Source: Paraburkholderia lacunae (GTDB lineage: Bacteria > Pseudomonadota > Gammaproteobacteria > Burkholderiales > Burkholderiaceae). From it: a stretch of DNA of 64,000 bases. The notes beneath the pieces are model-generated. The model had not been told where the DNA came from. It ran no database searches and saw nothing but the letters and a program-made list of their open reading frames with translations. Both the position numbers and the translations under genes were made by a program. Location of the stretch: assembly GCF_003353175.1 (NCBI RefSeq), contig NZ_QHKS01000012.1, positions 186,001 to 250,000 on the forward strand, written 5' to 3'. This document shows positions 35,370 to 43,734 of the stretch, one piece after another. Each line of letters begins with the position of its first letter. Positions within the stretch are counted from its first letter, which is position 1.

Positions 35370-35974
35370 GCGCGATCCCCGGCTGAACCGGAGCTGTTGG
35401 AGAGATCGGCGGGCAGCAGATCATAGAGGACGCGCCCAAACCGCGATCCATGCATGACGTGGCAATCGCGCTGCAGCCCGATGAGGCGAAAGCCGATCCG
35501 GTCGAGCAGACGCCGGGAGCGTACGTTGCTGTCCACAGCCCACGCAGTGATGCTGTGCAGCCGGCCGGTTTCGAACGCCTCGCGGAGGATTTCCGTGGAG
35601 GCGAGAAGCGTCATGTCCGTGCATGCCGGGCGCCGGCTGTCGCGCAGTACCCAGAACGAACCGGTGCCAAAAGCATGCGTCAGATCACTGACGGCCACAA
35701 GTCCGCTGGCGAGCTTGTGGCCCGTGGGTCCGAAAACGCGGAGGCGATGTCGACCGCTTTGCATCATGAGCTGCACGGCGAGCACGGGAAGTGTCTGGCG
35801 ACCCTGTCCGAAATCGAACCACCGGATGATGTCCGGCTCGGCGAGCCAGGCAGCGATGTCATTGACATCGTTACAGTCGGGCTCACGAAGCCAGCATGAA
35901 CCGGATTCTCCGCCTGTCCGGTGGGATCCGTCAGTGTGGTGTGCGGGTTCTACCGCCGGGCCCTGGCTGCTCAC
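35366..35974 (-). CDS. GNAT family N-acetyltransferase-like protein
   Basis: A 202-residue acyltransferase of the GNAT fold (RimJ/RimL-like). SFWVLRDSRRPACTDMTLLA matches the acyl-CoA-binding region loosely and ITAWAVDSNVRSRRLLDRIGF is the typical helix-strand motif B. It would acylate an amine with an acyl-CoA or acyl-ACP donor. The start is a GTG at 35974, two bases after the upstream stop; its end overlaps the next gene by four bases. In this operon the amine could come from the PLP decarboxylase (inference). Confidence 0.75.
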   Translation of the reverse strand: MSSQGPAVEPAHHTDGSHRTGGESGSCWLREPDCNDVNDIAAWLAEPDIIRWFDFGQGRQTLPVLAVQLMMQSGRHRLRVFGPTGHKLASGLVAVSDLTHAFGTGSFWVLRDSRRPACTDMTLLASTEILREAFETGRLHSITAWAVDSNVRSRRLLDRIGFRLIGLQRDCHVMHGSRFGRVLYDLLPADLSNSSGSAGDRA

Positions 35975-35975
35975 G

Positions 35976-37076
35976 TCAACTCGCCTGCTGGTGAGCGCCG
36001 GGCGCAGTGAGCGCGCATAGTCCAGCTTCGAGTTTCATCAACAGTATCGCAAACCAGTGCACCGTCTGGAAGCGAGCCGCTGGCGGCAGCCCCCGCACGT
36101 AGCCATGGCCGCCGCAAAGCTGCACAAGCTCCCGCGCAACGTCCATCGCTTCGGTGGCAATGTGGCGGGCCATCAACCGTACGGGTTCGATCTGCGCCTG
36201 CGCATCCTGTAGTGCGATGGACCGGAGAAAAAGGTGGATGGTGTGGGCCGATATGAGCATGTCGGCAAGCCGCACAGCGACGAGCTGATGGGCGGCGATC
36301 GGCTTTCGAAACGTCTGCCGGGCGGCGCTGTAGGCAAGGGCGAAGTTCACGCCGTGCTGGACGGCGCCCGAGAGCAGCGCAGCGAGGTAGGTTGCTGCGT
36401 CGACAAGCCACTGGCGTACCGGATTGCCTTCCGGGATCGCGCCCCCGGGCACAACCAGAAGTGGCATATCGCCTGTTGACGCTGTGGTGTATCGCTCGAT
36501 GGAGAGTGCGCCCGGCAGGGCAACGGCGGCGGAACCCTGAGTGCCCCGTCTTGCAGGCAGCGTGGCGAGCACGAGTTGCGGACGTTCACCGTCCATCCGG
36601 ACCATCATTGCCTGCGAGCATGCGTGCTGGCGCAACACCCAGAAACCTGAAGCATCGACGTCGGGGATACCCGGTGCGATCGATGTTGTGCCGTCGAGGT
36701 AATGCTGGATATTCTGATCAGGTAGCAGGCCGAGTGCATCGTAGTCGCGAAGCGTCATCAGCGCGGCGCTGCTGAGTGTCAGCTCGGCGCCCCGCTCGAG
36801 CGGGCCTGCCGCGAACTGTTCAACGACAAGTGCAAGGTCGTGCCGGCTGATACCCATGCCGCCCATCTGTTGCGGCAGGATCATGGTCGCGAGGTCAAGC
36901 GTCGCGGCGAGCCGGACCGTCTCGCCCCACCGGGCGATGTCTGGCGCGCCACCCAGCAGTGGCTCCAGGCGCTCACGCGCAAACTGGCCTGCGGCCGCAA
37001 CCAGTCCCTGCTGGTCGTTGTTGAGTGCCCAGGATCCCGGTGCGAGGTCCGCGACGACGGATTCACGGAATGGCAT
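35976..37076 (-). CDS. Acyl-CoA dehydrogenase-like flavoprotein lacking the usual catalytic Glu
   Basis: A 366-residue acyl-CoA dehydrogenase-fold protein. The C-terminal helical domain is clear: RQTFRKPIAAHQLVAVRLADM and CGGHGYVRGLPPAARF. The family motif that carries the C-terminal catalytic Glu (EGT) is not found; it may be replaced by RFQTVHW. The middle domain is short, with little similarity to FAD/acyl-binding motifs. It could be a structural partner of the first dehydrogenase, a carrier-protein-specific oxidase, or inactive. It sits between the decarboxylase (24 bp upstream) and the GNAT gene. Confidence 0.75.
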   Translation of the reverse strand: MPFRESVVADLAPGSWALNNDQQGLVAAAGQFARERLEPLLGGAPDIARWGETVRLAATLDLATMILPQQMGGMGISRHDLALVVEQFAAGPLERGAELTLSSAALMTLRDYDALGLLPDQNIQHYLDGTTSIAPGIPDVDASGFWVLRQHACSQAMMVRMDGERPQLVLATLPARRGTQGSAAVALPGALSIERYTTASTGDMPLLVVPGGAIPEGNPVRQWLVDAATYLAALLSGAVQHGVNFALAYSAARQTFRKPIAAHQLVAVRLADMLISAHTIHLFLRSIALQDAQAQIEPVRLMARHIATEAMDVARELVQLCGGHGYVRGLPPAARFQTVHWFAILLMKLEAGLCALTAPGAHQQAS

Positions 37077-37100
37077 GACGTTTCTCCGGATGTTGTGGCC

Positions 37101-38309
37101 TCACACGAGCATTTCGACGGGTTCGGGGTGGCTGAGGAAATGCACCGGACTCGCCGAACGGCCATAGGCACCCGACTGCTGCACCACCACGAAATCCCCG
37201 ATGTGTGCATCGGGAAGTTCGACGTCGTCCGCGAGACGGTCGAGCGGCGTGCAGAGGCACCCGACTACGTGACACCGCTCGCGTGGCTCGCCATCTGGAC
37301 GGTTGCCGATCACGACCGGAAAGTTCCGGCGCAGGACCTGGCCGAAGTTGCCGGAGGCCGCCAGGTGATGATGCAGTCCGCCGTCCGTGATGACGAATGT
37401 TCTGCCGCGCGACACTTTCCGGTCGATGACACGGCACACATAGATACCGGCCTCGCCCACGAGGTAACGCCCAAGTTCCAGGATCGGCGTCGTTCCAGGC
37501 AGGCGTTCGCAAAGCGGTGGCAGCCAGTCGTGCATCGCTTCGCAGACCGTCTTTACATCGAGCGGTGTCTCGCCGGGAAAGTAGGGGATGCCAAAGCCGC
37601 CGCCGAGATTCACGAACCGCGGCGGTTGCGGCAGACCGCTGGCGAGGCGAAGGATGAGGTCCGCACTCTGGCGCTGCGCCTCGATGATAGTTGCCACATG
37701 GAGGCACTGCGAGCCCCAGAAGACGTGGAAGCCGGCGAGCGCGACTTCCCGCGCTTCGAGTTCGCGCAGCAATGCCGGAACCTGGTCGACATCGACGCCG
37801 AAGGGCGCCGCGCCGCCGCCCATGCGCATGCCGCTGTGTCCGACCTGAAAATCCGGATTGACGCGGATCGCCACGTTGGGCTGCACGCCCAGCTCCCATC
37901 CGAGCGCGGTAACAAGCCGCAACTGGGTTTCCGACTCGACGTGAACATTGACACCGCTGGCGACCGCGCGACGCAGGTCGTCGTGAGACTTGCCTGGCCC
38001 GGCAAAGCCGATTGCCGTTGGGGAGGTACCGGCATCGAGCGCCCGCGCCATCTCCTGCGCGGAGGCAACATCGAATCCGTCGACCCGCTCGGCCAGGTAG
38101 TGGATCACGGCGGGCATCGGATTCGCCTTGATCGAGTAGTGAAGGTGCATGGCGGAGGGCAGCAGGCTGCGCAGTTCCCGCACGCGGGTGTCGATCGCTG
38201 CATGGTCGTATGCGAAGAACGGCGTACGCCCGGCGCGGTCGGCCAGCTGGCGCACGTCGATGCCGCCGAACTGCAGCCCGGGGGGGCGCCTGATGAAGGT
38301 GAGGCTCAT
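37101..38309 (-). CDS. Type III PLP-dependent decarboxylase (ornithine/diaminopimelate decarboxylase fold)
   Basis: A 402-residue alanine-racemase-fold decarboxylase. The PLP-binding Lys61 lies in HLHYSIKANPMP; FVNLGGGFGIPYF binds the phosphate; ELGRYLVGEAG and VVGCLCTPLDRL are the later active-site segments, the latter with the Cys of the family. It closely resembles TIGR03099, the exosortase-A-associated decarboxylase. It probably decarboxylates an amino acid or an amino acid-derived intermediate. The upstream ligase overlaps it by four bases, as in that gene pair elsewhere. No exosortase gene is near. Confidence 0.88.
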   Translation of the reverse strand: MSLTFIRRPPGLQFGGIDVRQLADRAGRTPFFAYDHAAIDTRVRELRSLLPSAMHLHYSIKANPMPAVIHYLAERVDGFDVASAQEMARALDAGTSPTAIGFAGPGKSHDDLRRAVASGVNVHVESETQLRLVTALGWELGVQPNVAIRVNPDFQVGHSGMRMGGGAAPFGVDVDQVPALLRELEAREVALAGFHVFWGSQCLHVATIIEAQRQSADLILRLASGLPQPPRFVNLGGGFGIPYFPGETPLDVKTVCEAMHDWLPPLCERLPGTTPILELGRYLVGEAGIYVCRVIDRKVSRGRTFVITDGGLHHHLAASGNFGQVLRRNFPVVIGNRPDGEPRERCHVVGCLCTPLDRLADDVELPDAHIGDFVVVQQSGAYGRSASPVHFLSHPEPVEMLV

Positions 38310-39922
38310 GATGGTTTCTCCCCTGAGTCGCGCGCGAGCGATGCAAGCCCGGATGACGCAACCTCGCTGCGCAGTGCCGCCCGGTCGAATTTTCCGTTGG
38401 GGTTACGAGGAATATCGGGATAACTAATGATATGTCGCGGAACCATGTAACGCGGCAGGCGCTGCGTGCACCAGTTGCGTAGCTCTTCGACGTCTGAATC
38501 ACCGCTCAGGACGACGAGTAGCGCCACTGCTTCGCTAAGCGCGTCATCCGGGACGCCCAGCGCGACGGCTTCAACGACAAGTCCACTCGCGTGGACCGTT
38601 TCCTCGATCTCCTCCGGACTGATCCGGTAGCCGGAACTCTTGATCTGGGCGTCGTTGCGGGCGATGAAATAGAGAAAGCCTTCGGCGTCGCACCGTACGA
38701 GATCACCTGACCACACCGCCATATCACGCGCCGAGCCGCCCGGCTTTGCTTCAGGAGAGGGGCGGTAGCGTTGCGCGGAGCGCGCAGCGTCGTTCCAGTA
38801 GCCGAGCGTGACGCATGCGCCGACATGCACGAGCTCGCCTGCTTCGTTCGAGGCGCACGGCGTACCGTCTTCATGGGCCACCAGTATGCGCGCATTGGGC
38901 ACGGCCTTGCCGATCGAGTCGGGCCGACGGTCAACCTCGGCAGGGTCGAGGAATGTGGAGCGAAATGCCTCCGTCAGCCCGTACATCAGGAACGGCTTGG
39001 CCCGCGGAAACAGCGCCCTCAACTTCTGCAGTACAGGTAGCGGAAGGCGCCCCCCGGTGTTGGCGAAGTAGCGCAGATTATTGCGCACCGCGTCTGGCCA
39101 GGTTGCGCCCGTGAGTTGCATCCACAACGGCGGTACACCGGTGATCGCAGTGATGTGTTCCCGCTCGCACGCGAGGACAGCATCGTGCGCAGTGAGATAG
39201 TTCAGCAGCACTGCTGTCGCGCCTGCCGACCACGCCGAGGTCAACTGGCTGAGGCCCGCATCGAAGCTCAGGGGCAGAACGGCAAGGACGCGGTCAGATG
39301 GTTCGTGCCGCAGATATTCGGCGACGCTCCAGGCGCCTTCGAGCAGATTCCGGTGGCTGAGCATCACGCCCTTGGGCAGTCCCGTCGAGCCCGATGTATA
39401 GAGTAGGGCTGCAAGGTCGGTGTCGATGCACGTTGCAGCCGAGGCCGGCATCGGCGCTTCGTCGGGGCCGGTGAGAGAGTCTGGCCAGCGGTGAACCCTG
39501 ACGCCGGTCGCCTGATCAGAAGGAGCCAGGTCTGGTTCGTCTACGAGGATTACATCGGACACCGGCGGAACGCCCGCAGCGGCCAGGGAGCGGGCGCGCA
39601 ATGCGGTGGTCACGAGGCACCGGGCGCCGCTGTCACGAAGCACGTGGACCACCTGGTCCGGTTTCAGGAGCGGATTCACCGGAACGAAAACGCATCCTGC
39701 GGCACAGGCACCGAGCAGCGACACGACGGTCTCGATTCGCTTGTCGAGAAAGATGGCGACGCGTTCGCCTGGAGCCACGCCGAGGGAAGACAAGGCCTGT
39801 CCGAACGCATGACTGCGCTGCAGCAGTTGGCGGTAGGTGAGGCGGACATCGCCGCAGACGAGCGATTCCGCATCGGGTGTGCGGCGCGCTGCCGACTGGA
39901 CAAGATCAAGGAGGTTTCTCAT
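38306..39922 (-). CDS. AMP-forming acyl/aminoacyl ligase
   Basis: A 538-residue ANL-superfamily enzyme that activates a carboxylic acid as acyl-AMP and passes it to a thiol. Motif A3 is LLYTSGSTGLPKG (residues 174-186), A5 is MYGLTEAFRST, A7-A8 is GDLVRCDAEGFLYFIAR and KSSGYRISPEEIEE, and the catalytic Lys is in RNPNGKFDRAAL. The A5-A6 segment resembles TIGR03098, the exosortase-A-associated ligase. With a free-standing ACP in the operon, loading of that ACP is likely. AAGGAGG precedes the ATG at 39922. Confidence 0.9.
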   Translation of the reverse strand: MRNLLDLVQSAARRTPDAESLVCGDVRLTYRQLLQRSHAFGQALSSLGVAPGERVAIFLDKRIETVVSLLGACAAGCVFVPVNPLLKPDQVVHVLRDSGARCLVTTALRARSLAAAGVPPVSDVILVDEPDLAPSDQATGVRVHRWPDSLTGPDEAPMPASAATCIDTDLAALLYTSGSTGLPKGVMLSHRNLLEGAWSVAEYLRHEPSDRVLAVLPLSFDAGLSQLTSAWSAGATAVLLNYLTAHDAVLACEREHITAITGVPPLWMQLTGATWPDAVRNNLRYFANTGGRLPLPVLQKLRALFPRAKPFLMYGLTEAFRSTFLDPAEVDRRPDSIGKAVPNARILVAHEDGTPCASNEAGELVHVGACVTLGYWNDAARSAQRYRPSPEAKPGGSARDMAVWSGDLVRCDAEGFLYFIARNDAQIKSSGYRISPEEIEETVHASGLVVEAVALGVPDDALSEAVALLVVLSGDSDVEELRNWCTQRLPRYMVPRHIISYPDIPRNPNGKFDRAALRSEVASSGLASLARDSGEKPS

Positions 39923-39947
39923 GGCCGGATAGAGATCAGGTTCAGGG

Positions 39948-40895
39948 TCAGTGGCGGATTACCATGGCGCCAAAGCAGCCAGCAAGTCCACTGGAGAACA
40001 GCAGGGAACAGGAGCCCGGTTGCCCGGGTGGCGCGGTGTGGAAGTTGATGAACGGGTCGGCGCCGAACACGTGGCCAAGGCGGCCGAAATTCGCCGTGAA
40101 AAGACGCTCCTGTGGTACGGATAGCATGGCCATGAGGCGTGACCAGCCAGGAAGGTTCACGTGGTGAGGCAGGACACGGACGAGCTGATTTCCCTTGATG
40201 CCCGCCTGTCGCAGTGCCGCGCGCATCGTCGTGAATGCTGACCAGTAGTAACGGTCATCCGGCACGGGCTGCAGGTCGTCGTCGGTGCCACGGAAGTAGC
40301 GGCCGTCTGTATAAAGGTGCAGCCCCACGATGCTATTGCGGCCCACGCCGCGCTCCAGCAGGAGCGCGCATGCGCCGTCGCTGTGCAGCGCGACGTCCTG
40401 GATGGCGCGCAGATGGTCGCAGCCCGAGCCCATCACGTCCGCACAGACCACGATCGCCCGCTGGATGGGACGACCTTTGACGGTGAGCACGTGCAGCACG
40501 CGGATGGCTGCGATCGGCGAGACGCAGTTCTGCTGCATCACCGAGAACGCGAGTGCGCGCTCCAGTCCCATATGGGACTGGATGAACGCCGCAGTTCCGG
40601 CAGGCGGTGCCAGGACGCTGCTTTGGATGGTGTGCGTGTAGATTAGGGCATCGATGCTTGCCGGTGCTGTGCCGGTATCCTCAAGCAGGGCGGAAATCGC
40701 TTCGCACGCGAATGCGACGGGTGATGTCGCTGCAGCGTCGTGGAACTGCTGCACACCATTCGCCAGCAATGCGCTTGCGCGAGCCTCCGGAATTCCGCGG
40801 CGACGGGCCCAGATATTTGCATCCACCGTCCGGGTCGGCAGACTGGATGCGATGCCTGACAGCGACAGCACGGCACGGGTTGCGGGCGCAGACAT
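39948..40895 (-). CDS. KAS III-like ketosynthase, catalytic member of pair 1
   Basis: A 315-residue thiolase-fold protein, paralogous to the gene at 33385. Cys124 lies in SVMQQNCVSPIAAIRV, His244 in VLPHHVNLPGW, and His275 (RLGHVFGAD) stands where FabH has Asn. The C-terminus has FSSGLAGCFGAMVIRH. Its start follows the stop of the Cys-less partner by two bases, with GGGAG before the ATG. It probably catalyses acyl transfer or condensation on the ACP of this operon. Confidence 0.85.
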   Translation of the reverse strand: MSAPATRAVLSLSGIASSLPTRTVDANIWARRRGIPEARASALLANGVQQFHDAAATSPVAFACEAISALLEDTGTAPASIDALIYTHTIQSSVLAPPAGTAAFIQSHMGLERALAFSVMQQNCVSPIAAIRVLHVLTVKGRPIQRAIVVCADVMGSGCDHLRAIQDVALHSDGACALLLERGVGRNSIVGLHLYTDGRYFRGTDDDLQPVPDDRYYWSAFTTMRAALRQAGIKGNQLVRVLPHHVNLPGWSRLMAMLSVPQERLFTANFGRLGHVFGADPFINFHTAPPGQPGSCSLLFSSGLAGCFGAMVIRH

Positions 40896-40897
40896 CG

Positions 40898-41932
40898 TTA
40901 GCTCCCGCGGTATTCGAGAAGGGCGCATGCCGCCTGCCCCTGGAAGCCGGCCGACCAAAGCAGGATGCGTTGTCCGTCCGCTGGCACAACCGTTTGCAGC
41001 AACACGTGGAGTTGCGCCGGCGCGTCTGCGGCACACAGATATCCGATGTCGCCCGGTTCCTGGTACCACATTCGCCAGGCAGGCAGTCGGGCCTGTGCGG
41101 TGACGTCGCATGCCAGGGTGGTGTTGATGCGCGGCGGCACGATCCAGTCAAATGCAGTGGGTTTCAGGCCTGCCCGTGCGCACGTCTCCTCAATGACTTC
41201 GACTACGACCGCTTCGTCGATATAGATATCCTGCGGCGGGACGGACACGGAGGTGGAGGGCGTACATACCGTGAGACCGCGTAAGTGCCATCCGGGACAC
41301 GCCTCACGCCTGACCAGGATCGCGGCCGCGCCATCAGCCAATACGGTCAGCGAACCGGTCTGACGGGAAAATGGCGGGAGCCAGCGTTCAGCCGCGACGA
41401 TCAGTGTCGTGTGCATGCGGTCGTCACCGGCCATCATGTCGGCCGCCACTTGTAGCGCGAGAAAGAAGGACACGCCTTGGATCTGTCCGATCGCGAACGG
41501 CACGCCCGTCGATCCCAGTTCGCTGTGCAGGCGACCCGCGCACGATAGCGCGAGATCGTGCTCAAGACTGGTTCCACATACGATGATCTGGTCTGGCACA
41601 TGGTTTTCTTTCGAGGGATACCGCCGGATAGCTTCGCTGGCTACGGCGGATGCCATTTCCGAGAGGCTGAGGTGTGGCTCGCTGGCGACATGCGTCGGCA
41701 TCGCTGGGTGGACGGGCCGGGACGGATGATTTGGGGCGACGGGCGGTGTCGCCTGTCGGCGCCAGCGCAGCGTATCGGCATAGACTGATCGCATGACGGC
41801 TTCGCGCATGGAGGTGGGCGTGGCCCCTGGTTCCTGTGCCAGCGCTTCGGGGCGCACATGTGCCTTCGGTACATACCGCGCTGTCGTCGCGATGCAGATT
41901 TGCCCGTGGCCGTGGTCAGTTGCGACGTACAT
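40898..41932 (-). CDS. KAS III-like protein, Cys-less member of pair 1
   Basis: A 344-residue thiolase-fold protein. AIGQIQGVSFFLALQVAADM has Gly153 at the Cys position. The His position appears as Arg (WIVPPRINTTLA), so both catalytic residues are missing. GAAILV and LLWSAGFQGQAACALLEYRG keep the fold. Start at 41932 (MYVATDHG) is chosen because it resembles the KAS N-terminus and overlaps the ACP gene by only 17 bases. Likely the non-catalytic half of a heterodimer with the product of 39948. Confidence 0.8.
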   Translation of the reverse strand: MYVATDHGHGQICIATTARYVPKAHVRPEALAQEPGATPTSMREAVMRSVYADTLRWRRQATPPVAPNHPSRPVHPAMPTHVASEPHLSLSEMASAVASEAIRRYPSKENHVPDQIIVCGTSLEHDLALSCAGRLHSELGSTGVPFAIGQIQGVSFFLALQVAADMMAGDDRMHTTLIVAAERWLPPFSRQTGSLTVLADGAAAILVRREACPGWHLRGLTVCTPSTSVSVPPQDIYIDEAVVVEVIEETCARAGLKPTAFDWIVPPRINTTLACDVTAQARLPAWRMWYQEPGDIGYLCAADAPAQLHVLLQTVVPADGQRILLWSAGFQGQAACALLEYRGS

Positions 41933-42194
41933 GGGATTCCACGAAGGAGACCAGGTTGCCGAAACGTAGAAAGAGGTCGGACGAGAGATCTTCCGGCGCA
42001 AGTGTGAAGCCGAAGCGCTGCTCGAGCTGAAGAAGCAGGTCTGTCATGTTCATTGAGTCGACGCCGACGTCGAACAGGTTCGTGTCGTCCGCGATCAGGT
42101 CCGCAGCCATGGTGCTGCCGATAGCCGACAGCAGGCATGACCTGATGGTGGCTGCGATTTCATCGCGCCCGGGGCTGTGCATGTTATGCGTCAT
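41916..42194 (-). CDS. Acyl carrier protein
   Basis: A 92-residue carrier protein. The phosphopantetheine attachment motif is FDVGVDSMNM with Ser47, slightly different from the usual DSL. Helix II continues as TDLLLQLEQRFGFTLAPEDL, an acidic type. It presumably carries the acyl or aminoacyl intermediates of this pathway after loading by the AMP ligase. It overlaps the upstream dehydrogenase by eleven bases and the downstream ketosynthase by 17. No phosphopantetheinyl transferase is in the window. Confidence 0.92.
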   Translation of the reverse strand: MTHNMHSPGRDEIAATIRSCLLSAIGSTMAADLIADDTNLFDVGVDSMNMTDLLLQLEQRFGFTLAPEDLSSDLFLRFGNLVSFVESHVRRN

Positions 42195-43494
42195 GGGATG
42201 TCTCCTGCCCGGATCGGTGGGCGTTGGCGATGTCAGGTGATGACTCAGGCTGTCTGGGGAAGTCGGAAGGCGGTTCCGTTATGTCCCACGGACGTGACGT
42301 TGATCGCTGCGCTGCCCGCGCAATCATGAGTCGCTGCAGATCGCCCGTACCTTCCATGATGTCGAATGCCCTGGCGTCCCGGTAAGCCTGCTCAAGTGAC
42401 GGACAAGCTGTGATGCCGTCGATGCCGGCGAGGTCCATCGCAGCGCGCGTCACTCGTGCGGCTACGCGCGAGGCAAACGCCTTGGTCATGGATGAATCCA
42501 TTGACGTTGCAACGCCGCGATCTGCTTTCCAGGCCGTGCAGTGGCAGAGCAGCCAAGCGGCCGCAATCTGGCGGTCGATGTCGAGCAGGGACGCTTCCAC
42601 GCTCGCCACGCTGCGATGCCTGTCCGCGGGTATGCCACCCGCATCGAGCCAGGCCGCAAGGTCCGCGCGCACTCGTCGACAGGTACCGACCATGACGGCG
42701 GAAAGCAGTGGCCTGAAATAGTCCCAGGACCGCTGCGCACCCGAGAAGGCGTCATCAAGCGGCTTTTCGTCGCCGCGGACAAACAGCGCATCGTCGGTGA
42801 CCTCGCAGTCGGCGTAGGAGAGCACGGCGAGTTGGGTCGCGCGCAGACCAGCCATCCGTTCGATGCGCGACACTGTGAATCCCGGTGTATTGCAATCCAC
42901 CAGGAATGCCCGGATCCCGTAGCGGCCCATCTGCCGGTTGATCGTTGCAAACGTGATCACGCAGCCAGCGCGCGCGCCGTTCGTGATAAAGCACTTCGTG
43001 CCGTTCAGGACCCAGCCGCGGCCGGTCTTTCGTGCGCTGGTACGCATGGCAGTCGCGTCGGAACCGCAGTCAGGCTCCGTGATGGCGAAGGCGCCCCAGA
43101 GCGGCGTGCCGGACTGGAACCGCTGGAAGAACCGGGCCTGCTGTTGCACCGAGGCGAGCGCAACGACAGGCGGCATGGCAAGCCCCGGGCCCGGCAACGC
43201 CAGCGCGAGGCTTGCGTCGGCTTCCCCGAGGCAGGCCATCAACGTTGCCTGTGCCACGAGGGACTGCAGCGCCGGACAGCCGCCGTACTGGGTGGGCACG
43301 AGGTTCATGTTCAGGGCGCTTACGTCATCCGCACGCCAGGGAGGACCGACGATCTCACCGGTTGCGTCCGATTCGGGACTGACGGTGCGCATACGCCTGG
43401 CAAGCAGTTCGAGATCGAGCCCGCGCTCGGCGAGCGCTGCACCGATGTCGTCGATCGTGTCAGCCTGCTGCGACGTCTGTTCATACCGCGTCAT
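42184..43494 (-). CDS. Acyl-CoA (or acyl-ACP) dehydrogenase
   Basis: A 436-residue flavoprotein and the first gene of the operon. WGAFAITEPDCGSDATAMRT is the FAD/substrate motif of the middle domain, GWVLNGTKCFITNGARAG follows, and FDIMEGTGDLQRLMIAR contains the catalytic base Glu381. It should introduce a double bond into an acyl chain. The adjacent overlapping ACP gene suggests a carrier-bound substrate. Start at 43494 (MTRYEQ) follows GGAGAACACG; an upstream frame to 43611 lacks support. Confidence 0.9.
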   Translation of the reverse strand: MTRYEQTSQQADTIDDIGAALAERGLDLELLARRMRTVSPESDATGEIVGPPWRADDVSALNMNLVPTQYGGCPALQSLVAQATLMACLGEADASLALALPGPGLAMPPVVALASVQQQARFFQRFQSGTPLWGAFAITEPDCGSDATAMRTSARKTGRGWVLNGTKCFITNGARAGCVITFATINRQMGRYGIRAFLVDCNTPGFTVSRIERMAGLRATQLAVLSYADCEVTDDALFVRGDEKPLDDAFSGAQRSWDYFRPLLSAVMVGTCRRVRADLAAWLDAGGIPADRHRSVASVEASLLDIDRQIAAAWLLCHCTAWKADRGVATSMDSSMTKAFASRVAARVTRAAMDLAGIDGITACPSLEQAYRDARAFDIMEGTGDLQRLMIARAAQRSTSRPWDITEPPSDFPRQPESSPDIANAHRSGQETSHDA

Positions 43495-43511
43495 GACGTG
43501 TTCTCCCAGGC

Positions 43512-43527
43512 GGGCGCATCTGCGCCC
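43512..43527 (-). promoter_or_regulatory. Stem in the 5' leader of the biosynthetic operon
   Basis: GGGCGCA-TC-TGCGCCC, a perfect 7-bp inverted repeat, lies 18 bases upstream of the first start codon and immediately upstream of its ribosome site. It could hide the site in mRNA or be a protein-binding site. Confidence 0.4.
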
Positions 43528-43610
43528 AGGACCGATAATCACGCGAACCCACGGATGAGGTTGGCGTGTCGTATGGCAATGAGCGTAGGCATCAGGGCGC
43601 GGGGTCGTCA

Positions 43611-43628
43611 CCTCCGAACATTGGGAGG
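43611..43628. promoter_or_regulatory. Inverted repeat in the divergent promoter region
   Basis: CCTCC and GGAGG separated by eight bases (GAACATTG) lie midway between the operon start (43494) and the GntR-type gene (43735). It is a candidate binding site for that regulator, unproven; the sequence does not match the usual FadR-type consensus closely. Confidence 0.3.
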
Positions 43629-43734
43629 ATGTTGTATCGGGGGCGCTCGCGGGACGTCGTGGCGGTCACGCGGCAGCAGATGACCGATAATGACGTCCAG
43701 ACCAAACGATGATGGCCAACTACGGGTGTGACGT

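Noticed and set aside
36840..38423. Plus-strand frame of over 500 codons across the dehydrogenase-like and decarboxylase genes
   Set aside because: It crosses two well-supported minus-strand genes and contains no recognisable domain.
43495..43734. A lux-box copy directing the biosynthetic operon
   Set aside because: No CCTGT-N10-CCAGG or classical lux box could be found between the operon and the GntR gene, so direct LuxR control of the operon start is not supported by sequence.
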